A DNA stretch of 64,000 nucleotides, from NCBI RefSeq assembly GCF_030813245.1, contig NZ_JAUSUA010000004.1:310001-374000 (forward strand). The letters run 5' to 3'. Below, one piece after another: positions 35,889 to 46,485 of the stretch. Made by a program: the position numbers and the translations under genes. The notes under the pieces were generated by a model, which had not been told where the DNA came from, made no database searches, and worked only from the letters and a program-made list of their open reading frames with translations. Numbering within the stretch: position 1 is the stretch's first letter; every line of letters starts with the position of its first letter. Source of the stretch: Alkalicoccobacillus murimartini (GTDB lineage: Bacteria > Bacillota > Bacilli > Bacillales > Bacillaceae_D).

Positions 35889-37205
35889 TTAATTCCCCAA
35901 TATTGAACCAGCTGCTTTTCTAAATTCTTCAGCACCTTCTTCTGGAGTAATCTGTCCATACATCACTCGCTCATCAATTTGATTTAACTCTTGTAGGATT
36001 TCTGATGATTGTGAAGGGAAGTTCGTATCAATTGGTGAGCTATTCTCTGTAACAAAATCAATATAATCATAGATCTTTGTTTCCACTTCATCCAAATCTG
36101 CACGCATATTCTCACGGATTTCATTATTGACTGGTACTCCTCGATCTGATCCAATGGCTTCAAATACCTCTTCAGTGTTCGTAAAGAAGTTTATGAAGTT
36201 TGCAGCTTCTTGTTTATGTGCCGAATTCTCACTAACGGACCATAGCATAGCCGGTTTTAAGTACATTCCCTGTTGTATGTTATCACCAGGTAGTACATTT
36301 AGATCAAATGAATAATCGGCTGCCTGTGACATGATTTTCACCTGATTAGACCATCTCAGATCAAATGGTACGTTTTTATGAACGATAATCTCATCTTCAA
36401 TCCCTTGGATCTGTTGGACTACATCGTACCCAGGAGCTACCCCGTCATCCACTGCCGTCTTAGCTCTAGTTAAATAATCCGTTAATAATTGATCATCCTC
36501 GTATCCAAGGTCTGTTCCATCGTCATTAAATAAAGCATACCCATTTTCTCTTAAAAAGTACTCAAAGATATTTCCTGCTTCATATGAGCGTGTGCCATAT
36601 GTGTCTAATTCTTCATGTACTTTTGTCGCAATCTCATCAAAATCTTCCCATGTCCAATCATTAGTAGGTAACTCTGCTCCAGCTTCTTCAATCATTTCTT
36701 TATTGTACATTACAGTCAATGCGTTTGTACCTGTAGGCATACCGAGAAATTGGTCATCCTTCATACCCGATTGAACGATGGATTCATCCACCTTACTTAA
36801 ATCAATGGTTCCATCATCGACAAATTCATTTAGATCCGTCAACAACCCTTGACTCGCATATAGGTTTAGATATTCACCAAAGTTCTGTTGCATGATGTCC
36901 GGTAGATTGTTCCCGGCAGCTTGTGCAGCCATTCTTTCAAAGTATCCATCAAATCCGGTAAACTCCGGCTCGATTTTTACATGAGGGTTTGCTTCTTCAT
37001 ACATTTCAATAATCTTGAAGGTCATATCATGACGTTCTTGAGAACCCCACCATGACATTCTTAATGTGATCTGCTCATCATCTCCGTTCCCTTCACTGCC
37101 TCCAGAATTAGCGTCTCCCCCTGCATCTGATGACCCTCCACATGCAGCTAAAGCTAACGAAAGTGATAACATAGAAGCTGATAGAAACAACATTTTCTTT
37201 TTCAT
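35889..37205 (-). CDS. Extracellular sugar-binding lipoprotein 2 (paralogue of the downstream gene)
   Basis: 438 residues with the same signal peptide and lipobox (Cys 22) as binding protein 1. From the mature start to about residue 125 the two differ at only a few linker positions. Thereafter identity falls in the segment that should shape the ligand pocket (for example GTNALTVMYNKEMIEE versus GMNALTAIYSQKMLDE) and rises again near the C-terminus. It is a tandem duplicate with its own cre site. The two lipoproteins may feed one permease with different sugars. Confidence 0.92.
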   Translation of the reverse strand: MKKKMLFLSASMLSLSLALAACGGSSDAGGDANSGGSEGNGDDEQITLRMSWWGSQERHDMTFKIIEMYEEANPHVKIEPEFTGFDGYFERMAAQAAGNNLPDIMQQNFGEYLNLYASQGLLTDLNEFVDDGTIDLSKVDESIVQSGMKDDQFLGMPTGTNALTVMYNKEMIEEAGAELPTNDWTWEDFDEIATKVHEELDTYGTRSYEAGNIFEYFLRENGYALFNDDGTDLGYEDDQLLTDYLTRAKTAVDDGVAPGYDVVQQIQGIEDEIIVHKNVPFDLRWSNQVKIMSQAADYSFDLNVLPGDNIQQGMYLKPAMLWSVSENSAHKQEAANFINFFTNTEEVFEAIGSDRGVPVNNEIRENMRADLDEVETKIYDYIDFVTENSSPIDTNFPSQSSEILQELNQIDERVMYGQITPEEGAEEFRKAAGSILGN

Positions 37206-37227
37206 GAAGCAACCCCCCTCATAATTT

Positions 37228-37241
37228 TGAAAGCGCTTTCT
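37228..37241. promoter_or_regulatory. cre (CcpA) site upstream of binding protein 2
   Basis: TGAAAGCGCTTTCT, identical to the site at 35710-35723, 23 bp before the start codon; the duplication carried the operator along. Confidence 0.75.
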
Positions 37242-37305
37242 TTAACAGTTAATATCTTACACCATCTAAATTTGGGATGCAATCAAATATTTCCATATTT
37301 TTAAG

Positions 37306-38904
37306 TTAATGATCTGATGTGCTAAAATTATTTTCTTTGTATTCGCTTGGAGTAAATCCAGTTTGTTTTTTAAACACCTGACTGAAATACCGAGGGTTAT
37401 TTCCAAATCCAACTTGCTCAGCGATCTCAGATATCTTTAGTTGTTCCGATTTTTGTATAGATTCAATGGCTTTATCAATTCTTAACTTCACTAGATAATT
37501 GGAAAATTTCTCTCCTACTTCCTTTTTGAATAACTTCCCAAGATAATCTGAATTCATGTAGAAAATATCATTTGATAACTGTAAGAGAGACAGATCACTA
37601 TCCGAATAATGACTATCAACATATTCACATACTTGATGGATGGTTGAACTTAGGCGTTGTTTAGTTGATGTATAGTTCTCTTGTGCTACGCTTATCGCTG
37701 CTTCATAAATAAACTCTTCAACCTGCTTAAGTGTTTGAAATTGTTGAAAATGAATGACCTGTTTAAATAAAGATTCCATTACCTCTTTTTTTGTCTGTCT
37801 AATAATGGACATAAATAACTCAAGGCTATGTGCTTTGACAATGCTCACATCATACTTCATCCGAGACACGTAGGCAAAATACTCATCCAAATACTCTTTT
37901 GTTTCTTCAAGGTTTCCACTTCGAAGGTACATCAGCAAGTCTTCATGATTAAACTGAAGTTCATCAAAACGAAAGCCTTGCTCGGCTATTTCACCAGTGG
38001 AAATAATTCCTCCACTCCCTACATAGAAACGCTGCGCCAGCCCTTGAAGAGCTTCTCTATACATTCTCCTAAGCTGCGTGACATTTTCTTCGCTACTTAT
38101 TGCACTCGTAAATGTCAATTGATAAAAGTATAAAAAATCCTCTTTTACTTCTTTTAATGTCTTAATTAGTACCTGATCGGATTCACTTTCAATGACTAGC
38201 ACGACTTTCTCACCAATCGTTGTCGATAAAAGAATGGTCTGTGTTTGCTCCATTTTTTCAGTGACTATTTCTTTCAGTGCAAAAAAGTGCTCAAATTCTG
38301 CCGGTCCAGCTACCTTTTTCTTATCAACCAAGTCATCAATTTGCAGGACTAATAACTTGAGCGGTTCTGAGGTATAATCTGAGCCAAACAATTGCTGAAA
38401 ATGATCCCACTCTAGAGTTCCAAACGAATTATCAGAAAGAACCTCTTTCAAAATTTGCGCCTTTGCTTTTGGCATAATCTGCTGAAGTCGCTTTTTCATG
38501 TTCTGAACAAATAAATCATTGGCATTCTGATCATTTAACTCTGATACGATATCCGTCAGAGCAGCTTCAATTTTCTTTTCATTAGAAGGTTTAAGCAAAT
38601 AGTGTCTTACATTGTGCTCCATTGCAGATTTTGCAAATTCGAACTCATCATGCCCAGACAGAATCATCCACTTAATACTTGGATAGGCTGCATGAGCTTT
38701 CTTAATTAGTTCTACCCCGTTCATACCTGGCATCTTGATATCAGTAATAACAATATCAGGCATATCTTTTTCAATTAGTTCAAATGCTTCCACACCATTA
38801 CTTGCTTTAGCCATCAACTTCACTTCACAGGCTTTCCAATCCACTACAGCAGCAATTCCCTCTAGAATATTAATCTCATCGTCCACTAGAAGAACCTTAT
38901 ACAT
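37306..38904 (-). CDS. yesN: AraC-type response regulator, YesN family
   Basis: 532 residues. The receiver domain has the acidic pair D8 and D9 and phospho-acceptor D55 in ITDIKMPG. A long middle region of about 300 residues is followed by two AraC helix-turn-helix motifs at the C-terminus (ISEIAEQVGFGNNPRYFSQVFKKQTG, near 490-515). It should activate the binding-protein and permease genes downstream when phosphorylated by the kinase encoded 6 bp upstream. Confidence 0.93.
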   Translation of the reverse strand: MYKVLLVDDEINILEGIAAVVDWKACEVKLMAKASNGVEAFELIEKDMPDIVITDIKMPGMNGVELIKKAHAAYPSIKWMILSGHDEFEFAKSAMEHNVRHYLLKPSNEKKIEAALTDIVSELNDQNANDLFVQNMKKRLQQIMPKAKAQILKEVLSDNSFGTLEWDHFQQLFGSDYTSEPLKLLVLQIDDLVDKKKVAGPAEFEHFFALKEIVTEKMEQTQTILLSTTIGEKVVLVIESESDQVLIKTLKEVKEDFLYFYQLTFTSAISSEENVTQLRRMYREALQGLAQRFYVGSGGIISTGEIAEQGFRFDELQFNHEDLLMYLRSGNLEETKEYLDEYFAYVSRMKYDVSIVKAHSLELFMSIIRQTKKEVMESLFKQVIHFQQFQTLKQVEEFIYEAAISVAQENYTSTKQRLSSTIHQVCEYVDSHYSDSDLSLLQLSNDIFYMNSDYLGKLFKKEVGEKFSNYLVKLRIDKAIESIQKSEQLKISEIAEQVGFGNNPRYFSQVFKKQTGFTPSEYKENNFSTSDH

Positions 38905-38910
38905 GTCATA

Positions 38911-40632
38911 TCACTCCTCAACATTAGGAAGGGTTATGAAAACCGTTGTTCCTTTATCCAATTCACTTTCGATGGATAAACCATAGGCCTCACCAAACAT
39001 CAAATGAATTCGTTCTATAATGTTGTACAAACCAATACCTGAGCGTTTAGGCTTTACGTTACCTGCATAAATAGACTGGATGGTTGCTTCATCCATACCC
39101 ACTCCGTTATCACGAATGGATATCGTGACTTTACTCTCAGTGCACCGAATGTTGACGTCAATTGTGCAAACTGAAATGACTTCTTCAAGACTGTGCTGGA
39201 TCGCATTTTCAATAATCGGTTGAATCGTTAACTTAGGAATACGATACGCACTCATATTCTCAGGGTGCTCCAAGGTAAATTGCAATCGCTCCTTATAACG
39301 ATATTTCTGAATAACCATATAGGCTCGGACAATATCGAGTTCTTCATCAATTGTTATGAGAGGTTCCTTTTTACTAATAATATTCCTCATCATATTACCT
39401 AATGCTTCAGCTATTTGGGAGATATCTGACTGCTTATTCATCTTGGCAAGCCAGTTAATTGAATCCAGTGTATTATAAAGAAAATGCGGATTTATCTGTG
39501 CCTGAAGCGCACGATATTCCGTTTCTTTAATTATGAGCTGCTTTGTATAATTTTCTCTTATTAACGTGTTAATTTTCTCAATCATCAAATCAAAATTTGT
39601 ATGAAGCTGTCCTATCTCATCATAAGGAGAATGCTTGTCAGTTGTCCCTAAGCTCTCAAATTTCCCTTCTTGCACATGCTTCATCTTACTTGTTAATTCT
39701 TCTAACGGCTTTGAAATCGCTCTTGCTAAACTCCTACTAATTAGAAGAATAATTGCTAAAAATAAGATGAATGAAAAAATCATTAGACCATTTAACCATT
39801 TAGTCTGTCCTGTAACTTGATCAAAGGGCAGAATATTATAATAAAAGAGTTCAGAGTGCCTAGACCTTTGTGAAGTTATAAAATACTCACTTCCACTTAG
39901 ATCCATTACCTGATAACCTGAGCTCTCAGTCGGCTCTAACTGACTTTCTGATCCTTCCTCCATATTATTTGTATACATGATTTCTTCGTCTTTCATAATC
40001 ACAAAGCTCTTATCTGGTGAAAAATTAAGAGAACCTGATATAAAATCCCCCATATCTATAGTGATAATAACCGCACCCAAATAGACAAGACTCAAATCAC
40101 TCATTTTTCTCATCTCTCTAGTAGAAACCAGTACCCCTTCATCTGTAATAGACTGCCAGGTATTTGCCCCACCTGCTTCTTTCATATCTTCTGTCCACTC
40201 TCGATCAATTTCTTGACCAATTCGGTTGTCACCAACCACGTATATCTCCCCAAACGTATCTACTACATGTATAGACGAAATATACTTCTCTTGAGAATAA
40301 TAGGCATTCAATCGGTCAATAAGCAGTCGTTTTGTCCGGTACACATCATATCCAAAGTATTCATAATTGATGCCTTCCATATAGTTTTGAATCACGGAAT
40401 CCGTGTTAATTTGGAATGATATCTGTTCTATTTTCCTAAGTTCCTCATCAAGAACAGTAGATGTGAGGCTTAATGTATTTGCTGATTCATCATAGACTTG
40501 TTTTTCATAGACAGCGGTTATGAAATGAAAGCTAATTGTTCCCATCAAACAAAAGAACACTAACTGCAAGATAGCAATTGTTATGATTTTATTTTTTATA
40601 CCCTTCCCTTTTCTACGACCCCACTTAATCAT
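38911..40632 (-). CDS. yesM: Membrane sensor histidine kinase, YesM family
   Basis: 573 residues. Transmembrane helix 1 is near residues 19-41, an extracellular sensor domain of about 240 residues follows, helix 2 is near 285-305, and a HAMP linker leads to the LytS-type kinase core with H383 in INPHFLYNTLDSIN. The ATPase has N-box PIIENAIQHSLE and G-boxes DNGVGMD and GIGLYNI. It likely senses an extracellular sugar or a loaded binding protein. It is the first gene of the locus; a cre site lies 35 bp upstream of its start. Confidence 0.93.
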   Translation of the reverse strand: MIKWGRRKGKGIKNKIITIAILQLVFFCLMGTISFHFITAVYEKQVYDESANTLSLTSTVLDEELRKIEQISFQINTDSVIQNYMEGINYEYFGYDVYRTKRLLIDRLNAYYSQEKYISSIHVVDTFGEIYVVGDNRIGQEIDREWTEDMKEAGGANTWQSITDEGVLVSTREMRKMSDLSLVYLGAVIITIDMGDFISGSLNFSPDKSFVIMKDEEIMYTNNMEEGSESQLEPTESSGYQVMDLSGSEYFITSQRSRHSELFYYNILPFDQVTGQTKWLNGLMIFSFILFLAIILLISRSLARAISKPLEELTSKMKHVQEGKFESLGTTDKHSPYDEIGQLHTNFDLMIEKINTLIRENYTKQLIIKETEYRALQAQINPHFLYNTLDSINWLAKMNKQSDISQIAEALGNMMRNIISKKEPLITIDEELDIVRAYMVIQKYRYKERLQFTLEHPENMSAYRIPKLTIQPIIENAIQHSLEEVISVCTIDVNIRCTESKVTISIRDNGVGMDEATIQSIYAGNVKPKRSGIGLYNIIERIHLMFGEAYGLSIESELDKGTTVFITLPNVEE

Positions 40633-40666
40633 CCTTCGCCACCACTCTCATAAAGGATCATTCAAA

Positions 40667-40680
40667 TTAAAGCGTTTACA
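40667..40680. promoter_or_regulatory. cre-like site upstream of yesM
   Basis: TTAAAGCGTTTACA matches the cre consensus at all but the second position, placing the two-component genes under catabolite control as well. Confidence 0.6.
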
Positions 40681-40845
40681 TACCATGTTTATTATTCTAA
40701 CAGATTAATCCAAAACAAGGCTATCATTTATGAAGAAAAGTGACATACTATATGTTTGTTCAAGCTATTTATCCAAAATCCTTTTAATATGGTAGTATAG
40801 GAACAGCAATAAAAGCCATAGCATGGTTTATAAAGGAGATTCCCT

Positions 40846-42111
40846 ATGTATGATGTAATCGTGATTGGAGGCGGCCCCTCTGGTCTAATGGCATCTGTTG
40901 CTGCCGCAGAAAACGGAGCACGTGTGCTTTTAATAGATAAAGGTAATAAACTTGGTCGTAAGTTAGCCATATCTGGTGGTGGACGATGTAATGTAACCAA
41001 CCGCATGGAACGAAAGGAATTGATTGAACACATTCCTGGTAATGGAAAGTTCATGCACAGTCCATTTGCGACGTTTGATAATGAGGATATTATACGTTTC
41101 TTCGAAGATTTAGGCATTGAACTGAAACAAGAAGACCGCGGACGTATGTTCCCAGTAAATGACAAAGCTCAAACAGTTGTTGATACGTTACTTCGGAGAA
41201 TACGCGAATTAAACGTAACAATCTGGACTGACTCAGCTGTGAAAACGATCGACTATGAGAATGGACAAGTGGCGGCTGTAAAGTTATTGGATGGTCAAGT
41301 GCTTAACACCCGATCCGTTATTGTAGCTACAGGAGGAAAATCCGTTCCTCACACAGGTTCAACAGGTGATGGATACCCTTGGGCAAAAAAAGCAGGTCAT
41401 ACCATTACCGAGCTCTATCCTACCGAGGTACCCATCACTTCCGTCGATTCATTTGTTAAGAAAAAAGTTCTACAAGGTCTCTCTGTACGCGACATAGAAT
41501 TATCAGTGATCAATCCAAAAGGTAAGATCATCAAAACACACGAAGGCGATATGATTTTTACCCACTTTGGTGTATCAGGTCCAGCGGCATTGCGTTGCAG
41601 TCAATATGTCGTAAAAGCACTAAAGAAATTTGATGTCCCATCGATTCAGTTACGACTAGATTTATTTCCTACAAAATCAGAAGAAGATCTATTCCAAGAG
41701 CTTTGGAAGCTTGTAAAAGCAGAGCCAAAGAAACAACTGAAGAACGTGCTAAAGGGAACAACTCAAGAGCGAATGCAAGCATATCTATACGACATCCATT
41801 CCATAAACGCTGAATCAACTTGTGCCAACATATCGCACGATGTCTTACGTCAATTGGCGAAATCAATGAAACAATTTATCATTCAAGCCACTGGTACACT
41901 TTCCATTGAAAAAGCCTTTGTTACTGGAGGCGGTGTGTCCGTTAAAGAAATCGAACCAAAAACGATGCACTCAAGAAAAGCAGAAGGACTTTACTTTTGC
42001 GGAGAAGTACTAGATATCCATGGCTACACGGGCGGGTATAATATTACATGTGCCTTCTCTACTGGATACACAGCTGGAAAATCAGCAGCGTTAAGACCTA
42101 GTGAATCATAA
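40846..42111 (+). CDS. ytfP: NAD(P)/FAD-dependent oxidoreductase, HI0933/YtfP family
   Basis: A 421-residue flavoprotein. The FAD dinucleotide fold is at the extreme N-terminus ([21 protein letters not shown], residues 4-24), followed by [14 protein letters not shown], the HI0933 family motif, and a C-terminal FAD segment [13 protein letters not shown]. The reaction of this family is not established to my knowledge. AAAGGAG precedes ATG. It is monocistronic between divergent and convergent neighbours. Confidence 0.92.
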   Translation: MYDVIVIGGGPSGLMASVAAAENGARVLLIDKGNKLGRKLAISGGGRCNVTNRMERKELIEHIPGNGKFMHSPFATFDNEDIIRFFEDLGIELKQEDRGRMFPVNDKAQTVVDTLLRRIRELNVTIWTDSAVKTIDYENGQVAAVKLLDGQVLNTRSVIVATGGKSVPHTGSTGDGYPWAKKAGHTITELYPTEVPITSVDSFVKKKVLQGLSVRDIELSVINPKGKIIKTHEGDMIFTHFGVSGPAALRCSQYVVKALKKFDVPSIQLRLDLFPTKSEEDLFQELWKLVKAEPKKQLKNVLKGTTQERMQAYLYDIHSINAESTCANISHDVLRQLAKSMKQFIIQATGTLSIEKAFVTGGGVSVKEIEPKTMHSRKAEGLYFCGEVLDIHGYTGGYNITCAFSTGYTAGKSAALRPSES

Positions 42112-42148
42112 AAAAGAACGAACGCGATCAGCGTTCGTTCTTTTTTAG
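42110..42148 (+). terminator. Terminator after ytfP
   Basis: Stem AAAAAAGAACGAACGC / GCGTTCGTTCTTTTTT with a 5-base loop. Confidence 0.92.
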
Positions 42149-42223
42149 AGGTATGTTTTCGGATTATTAGATGTTTCCCCCTCTCTCTCCAGGATTAGTG
42201 CAGATCCTCACACATATCTAACG

Positions 42224-42266
42224 CAAAAAAAACTCATCAAGCCTTATAGAGGACTGATGAGTTTTT
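42224..42266 (-). terminator. Terminator after leuS
   Basis: Stem AAACTCATCA / TGATGAGTTT with a 15-base loop and a run of eight T on the minus strand. Confidence 0.85.
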
Positions 42267-42270
42267 CCTA

Positions 42271-44691
42271 TTATCCTACAACGATATTCACTAACTTCCC
42301 TGGTACGGCAATTACTTTGCGTATTGTTTTATCAGCAATTGCTTCTTGTACGGTTTCATCTGCACGAGCAAGCTCTTCCATTTGCTCACGAGAAGAATCG
42401 GCTGGGATTACGAGTTTCGCTTTCAGTTTGCCGTTAATTTGTACAACGACTTCGACTTCGTTTTCTACAAGCATCGCTTCGTCATACTCAGGCCATGTGG
42501 CGTAAGTGATTGTATCCGTATGACCTAGCTTAGACCATAATTCTTCTGCCAAGTGAGGAGCGATAGGTGAAAGAATTTTCACAAAGCCTTCCATCTGCTC
42601 TTTAGGCAGTGTCTCTTGCTTATACGCTTCGTTAATGTAGACCATCATCTGTGAGATGCCGACATTAAAACGCAATTCCTTAAAGTCCTCTGTTACCTTT
42701 TTGATCGTTTGGTGATAGACACGAGTAAGTGACTCTGATCCTGCTCCGTCTTTAATAGAAGGACTCAAATCACCAGATACTTCCTCAATAAATAATCTCC
42801 AAATTCTCTCAAGGAAACGACGTGATCCGTCTAGACCATTTGTGGACCAGGCAATGGTTCCATCAAGTGGTCCCATAAACATTTCATATAAGCGCAATGT
42901 GTCAGCACCGTGTGATTTGATGACATCGTCTGGATTCACTACATTACCTTTTGACTTACTCATCTTCTCATTGTTTTCACCCAAGATCATACCTTGATTG
43001 TACAAGCGTTGGAACGGTTCTTTTGTTGGAACCACACCGATGTCATACAAGAATTTATGCCAGAAACGAGCGTATAATAAATGTAGAACTGCGTGCTCTT
43101 GTCCTCCAATATACATATCAACAGGCAGCCATTCCTTTAAGATTTCAGGATCAGCCAAGGCTTCTGAATTATCAGGATCAAGGTAACGAAGGTAGTACCA
43201 GCAGCTTCCTGCCCACTGTGGCATTGTATTCGTTTCTCTGCGTCCTTTCATTCCTGTAGCTGGATCCGTAACCTCTAACCATTCCTTCGCATTAGCAAGT
43301 GGAGATTCTCCTACTCCAGATGGCTTGATCTCTTCCATTTCAGGCAAGATCAAAGGCAATTGCTCTTCAGGTACGGTTGTTGATGTTCCATCTTCCCAGT
43401 GAATCACAGGAATAGGCTCACCCCAGTAACGTTGACGGCTAAACAACCAGTCACGTAAACGATACGTTACCTTTTTAGTACCGACTGATTTTTCTTCAAG
43501 CCACGTAATGGCGGTCGTAATTGCTTCTTCCTTGCCTAACCCATTAAGGAAATCAGAATTTACATGCTCGCCGTCTCCAGTATAGGCTTCTTTCTCAACA
43601 TTTCCGCCTGCAACGACTTCACGAATTGGCAATGAAAAAGCTGTCGCAAATTCGTAATCACGCTCATCATGTGCCGGAACCGCCATAATAGCACCTGTTC
43701 CATAACTGACTAGCACGTAATCGGCAATCCAGACTGGCACACGCTCTCCATTAATCGGATTAATCGCGTATGCACCAGTAAACGCTCCTGATTTTTCCTT
43801 CGAAAGCTCTGTACGCTCAAGATCACTTTTAGTTGCTACTTTCTTTTGGTAGGCTTCAATTGCTTCTTTTTGCTCATCTGATGTGATCGTTGACACTAGT
43901 TTATGCTCTGGCGCAAGAACCATATAGGTTGCTCCAAATAACGTGTCTGGACGAGTGGTGAATACAGAGATTACATCATCGAAACCATCAAGTTGAAATT
44001 CAACCTGTGCACCTTCTGAACGACCAATCCAGTTTCGCTGCATATCTTTTAAGCTCTCAGGCCAATCAAGATCTTCTAAGTCTTCAAGCAAACGATCCGC
44101 ATACTTTGTAATACGTAATACCCACTGTCTCATTGGGCGACGCTCTACTGGATGACCACCACGTTCACTTAACCCATCAATGATTTCTTCATTAGCTAAT
44201 ACAGTTCCTAGTGCCGGGCACCAGTTCACAGCAACCTCATCTACATAAGCAAGGCCTTTTTCATAAAGCTTAATAAAAATCCACTGTGTCCATTTATAAT
44301 AATTTGGATCCGTTGTATCTACTTCACGATCCCAGTCATATGAAAACCCTAGCTCTTTTATTTGTCTACGGAAAGTATTGATATTTAACTGGGTAAAAGC
44401 TGCAGGAGCATTGCCTGTATCAATGGCATATTGCTCAGCAGGAAGGCCAAACGCGTCCCAGCCCATAGGATGCATCACTTCATACCCCTGCATTCTCTTC
44501 ATTCTCGAAAGAATATCGGTTGCTGTCATTCCTTCAGGGTGACCAACATGTAGCCCTGCTCCTGATGGATATGGGAACATGTCTAAAGCATAAAACTTCG
44601 GTTTGTCGCTAGATGTATTTGTACGGAACGTCTTATTTTGTTCCCAGTACGCTTGCCATTTTGTTTCAATTTTATTATGTGAAAAAGACAT
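42271..44691 (-). CDS. leuS: Leucyl-tRNA synthetase
   Basis: An 806-residue class I synthetase, normal length for Bacillus. The HIGH-equivalent is in [15 protein letters not shown] near residue 50. The editing (CP1) domain includes [13 protein letters not shown], and [11 protein letters not shown] lies near residue 578. The tRNA-binding anticodon domain and the C-terminal [12 protein letters not shown] end follow. Expression is set by the leucine T-box leader directly upstream. Confidence 0.97.
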   Translation of the reverse strand: MSFSHNKIETKWQAYWEQNKTFRTNTSSDKPKFYALDMFPYPSGAGLHVGHPEGMTATDILSRMKRMQGYEVMHPMGWDAFGLPAEQYAIDTGNAPAAFTQLNINTFRRQIKELGFSYDWDREVDTTDPNYYKWTQWIFIKLYEKGLAYVDEVAVNWCPALGTVLANEEIIDGLSERGGHPVERRPMRQWVLRITKYADRLLEDLEDLDWPESLKDMQRNWIGRSEGAQVEFQLDGFDDVISVFTTRPDTLFGATYMVLAPEHKLVSTITSDEQKEAIEAYQKKVATKSDLERTELSKEKSGAFTGAYAINPINGERVPVWIADYVLVSYGTGAIMAVPAHDERDYEFATAFSLPIREVVAGGNVEKEAYTGDGEHVNSDFLNGLGKEEAITTAITWLEEKSVGTKKVTYRLRDWLFSRQRYWGEPIPVIHWEDGTSTTVPEEQLPLILPEMEEIKPSGVGESPLANAKEWLEVTDPATGMKGRRETNTMPQWAGSCWYYLRYLDPDNSEALADPEILKEWLPVDMYIGGQEHAVLHLLYARFWHKFLYDIGVVPTKEPFQRLYNQGMILGENNEKMSKSKGNVVNPDDVIKSHGADTLRLYEMFMGPLDGTIAWSTNGLDGSRRFLERIWRLFIEEVSGDLSPSIKDGAGSESLTRVYHQTIKKVTEDFKELRFNVGISQMMVYINEAYKQETLPKEQMEGFVKILSPIAPHLAEELWSKLGHTDTITYATWPEYDEAMLVENEVEVVVQINGKLKAKLVIPADSSREQMEELARADETVQEAIADKTIRKVIAVPGKLVNIVVG

Positions 44692-44753
44692 TGCGTTTCC
44701 TCCTGTTTTCTATTATGGTCCAGTAAGTTGTTTGCCTATGAGTCCGTTTGCAT

Positions 44754-45012
44754 ACAAAAAACTCCCGCCCCTAATAAAATTAATTATCAGGGACGAGAGT
44801 TAGCATTTATGCTTATCCCGCGGTACCACCCAGATTAACAGATACACTTATCTGTTCACTCTTTACACAAATAACGGATGTGACCCGTTGAAGGCTACTT
44901 CACTTTTCACCATCAAGACTCGAAGGGGAGTTCAATTTACCTGTTCGGCTGGCTTGCACCTTCCGCCAACTCTCTGCATTCCCAGATAGATCTACTAGTC
45001 CTCGTTAACATC
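44754..45012 (-). promoter_or_regulatory. Leucine T-box riboswitch of leuS
   Basis: On the minus strand, in order: GTTAACGAGGACTAG at the stem I base, AGAGAG, and the specifier GAACTC with Leu codon CTC (44928-44930). The T-box AGGTGGTACCGCG-like core GGGTGGTACCGCGGG spans 44817-44831, and a terminator stem (44756-44801) is followed by T6. The UGGU bulge would pair with ACCA of tRNA-Leu, whose discriminator is A. Uncharged tRNA-Leu stabilises the antiterminator. Confidence 0.95.
44756..44801 (-). terminator. T-box terminator hairpin
   Basis: Stem AACTCTCGTCCCT / AGGGGCGGGAGTT with T6 on the minus strand, the regulated terminator of the leuS leader. Confidence 0.9.
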
Positions 45013-45088
45013 AACATGTCGTATGAACTTACTAGTATTGTATGTAGTAGAAACCGCTCTGTCAAGCGGGCGCTCAGAATTATCAAAA

Positions 45089-46279
45089 TTAAGGCTCCTG
45101 CCTAGATGCAGCATTAAGTTTCTTTAATGGAAAATCATACACATACAAAAATGGTAAGGATAGAACTAGCATAGCCACGAGCACATAGAATAATACGTAG
45201 ATAGAAGAGATATCCACGATAAAACCCCCTAGTAAAGGTCCAAACATTCTCCCCACCATAGCAACGCTATTCACAAGTCCTTGATAAAATCCTTCTTTGC
45301 CTGGAGGTGCTAACTGGCTTGCAACGGTTGGTACAGCTGGCCAAATAAACATTTCACCGATCGTTAATATAATCATTGCTGTCATAAACCCTGCAAACTG
45401 CCCTGCTTGTGATAATACAAGAAATGAAAGGATAAACAATATCACACCGGTAATCATTTGAGCTTTAATTCCATGGATCCATTTTTTGATAACCCATGAT
45501 AAAAGCGGTTGGGCACAAACAATCATTAATCCATTTACCGTCCAAAATAAACTGTAAGACCCAAGTGACATCCCTAGATTCTGTGTATGCACCGAAACGT
45601 TTGCTTGCCACTGTGTGTATCCCATCCAGCAAATAACAAAGGCAATACTAATGAGAATTAAAGAGTGAGCTCGATAATGTGTTTTGAACGGGATCTTCTC
45701 CGTTTGCTTCATGATTGCTTTACCAGTTGGTTTTGCTTCAAGCTTTCGAAAAGCTATAAGAACAAACAGAAACAAAGCTACATGCATAAACGCACTTGCA
45801 CGAAAAACAGCTGTGAGTTCGTTCATCGCAATCACACCAATAAGTGCCGTGCCTAGAGCTACTCCTACATTCTGAGCTACATAAATCGCATTAAATGGAC
45901 GCCTTCCTCCTTCTGGCCATAATGTTCCTGCCAGTGCATAAAGAGCTGGCGCCATGATACCTGATCCAAAACCAATACCCATTAATAAGAACATATAAAA
46001 ATAATAGCTGTGATAAAAAGCGAGTAAACAAGCGCTGATTGAGGCAACACTTACCCCGAATACGAGTGTTCGATAAGCGCCAATTCCATCAAACAACCTT
46101 CCACCAAGTAAATTCCCAAAAGCTCCAGCCGCCGAATTCAGCAGTAAGATGAAACCAGCTGTCGTAAGAGATTTTCCAAGCTCATCATGTATAATAATAG
46201 CATTTAACGGCCACAAAAAAGATGCTCCCGTTATACTCATTGTCATAGCAATTAATAATATCCAGATAGACTTCGGCAT
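45089..46279 (-). CDS. yttB: MFS transporter YttB
   Basis: 396 residues, twelve predicted helices, major facilitator fold, DHA1-like. The loop 2-3 signature appears as GNLLGGRLFDGIGAYRTL. In B. subtilis yttB lies near leuS, which supports the name. The substrate is unknown, possibly drugs or metabolites. AGAGGAG precedes ATG 46279. Confidence 0.85.
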   Translation of the reverse strand: MPKSIWILLIAMTMSITGASFLWPLNAIIIHDELGKSLTTAGFILLLNSAAGAFGNLLGGRLFDGIGAYRTLVFGVSVASISACLLAFYHSYYFYMFLLMGIGFGSGIMAPALYALAGTLWPEGGRRPFNAIYVAQNVGVALGTALIGVIAMNELTAVFRASAFMHVALFLFVLIAFRKLEAKPTGKAIMKQTEKIPFKTHYRAHSLILISIAFVICWMGYTQWQANVSVHTQNLGMSLGSYSLFWTVNGLMIVCAQPLLSWVIKKWIHGIKAQMITGVILFILSFLVLSQAGQFAGFMTAMIILTIGEMFIWPAVPTVASQLAPPGKEGFYQGLVNSVAMVGRMFGPLLGGFIVDISSIYVLFYVLVAMLVLSLPFLYVYDFPLKKLNAASRQEP

Positions 46280-46485
46280 TCTTTTTGTACTCCTCTAGTA
46301 TCCTGTTTAAATAAACCCCAGATGTAATCCTATGGTAGACGGTCGAGAAAAGCAATTTATTTCGAGTAAGGAACTGATTCTATTTAAATACAGTAGCTCT
46401 TCGTATCCCTGCATGATAAAATGAAGGATAAAATTAATGAATTACTAAAAGATTCAAATCGAGTGACACAGGAAGGTAGATTTAA

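Noticed and set aside
40728-41165. Minus-strand frame of 145 codons
   Set aside because: Antisense to the start of ytfP, serine/proline-rich, no family resemblance.
42180-42223. Small CT-rich intergenic run between ytfP and leuS terminators
   Set aside because: No structure, no frame and no repeat elsewhere in the window.
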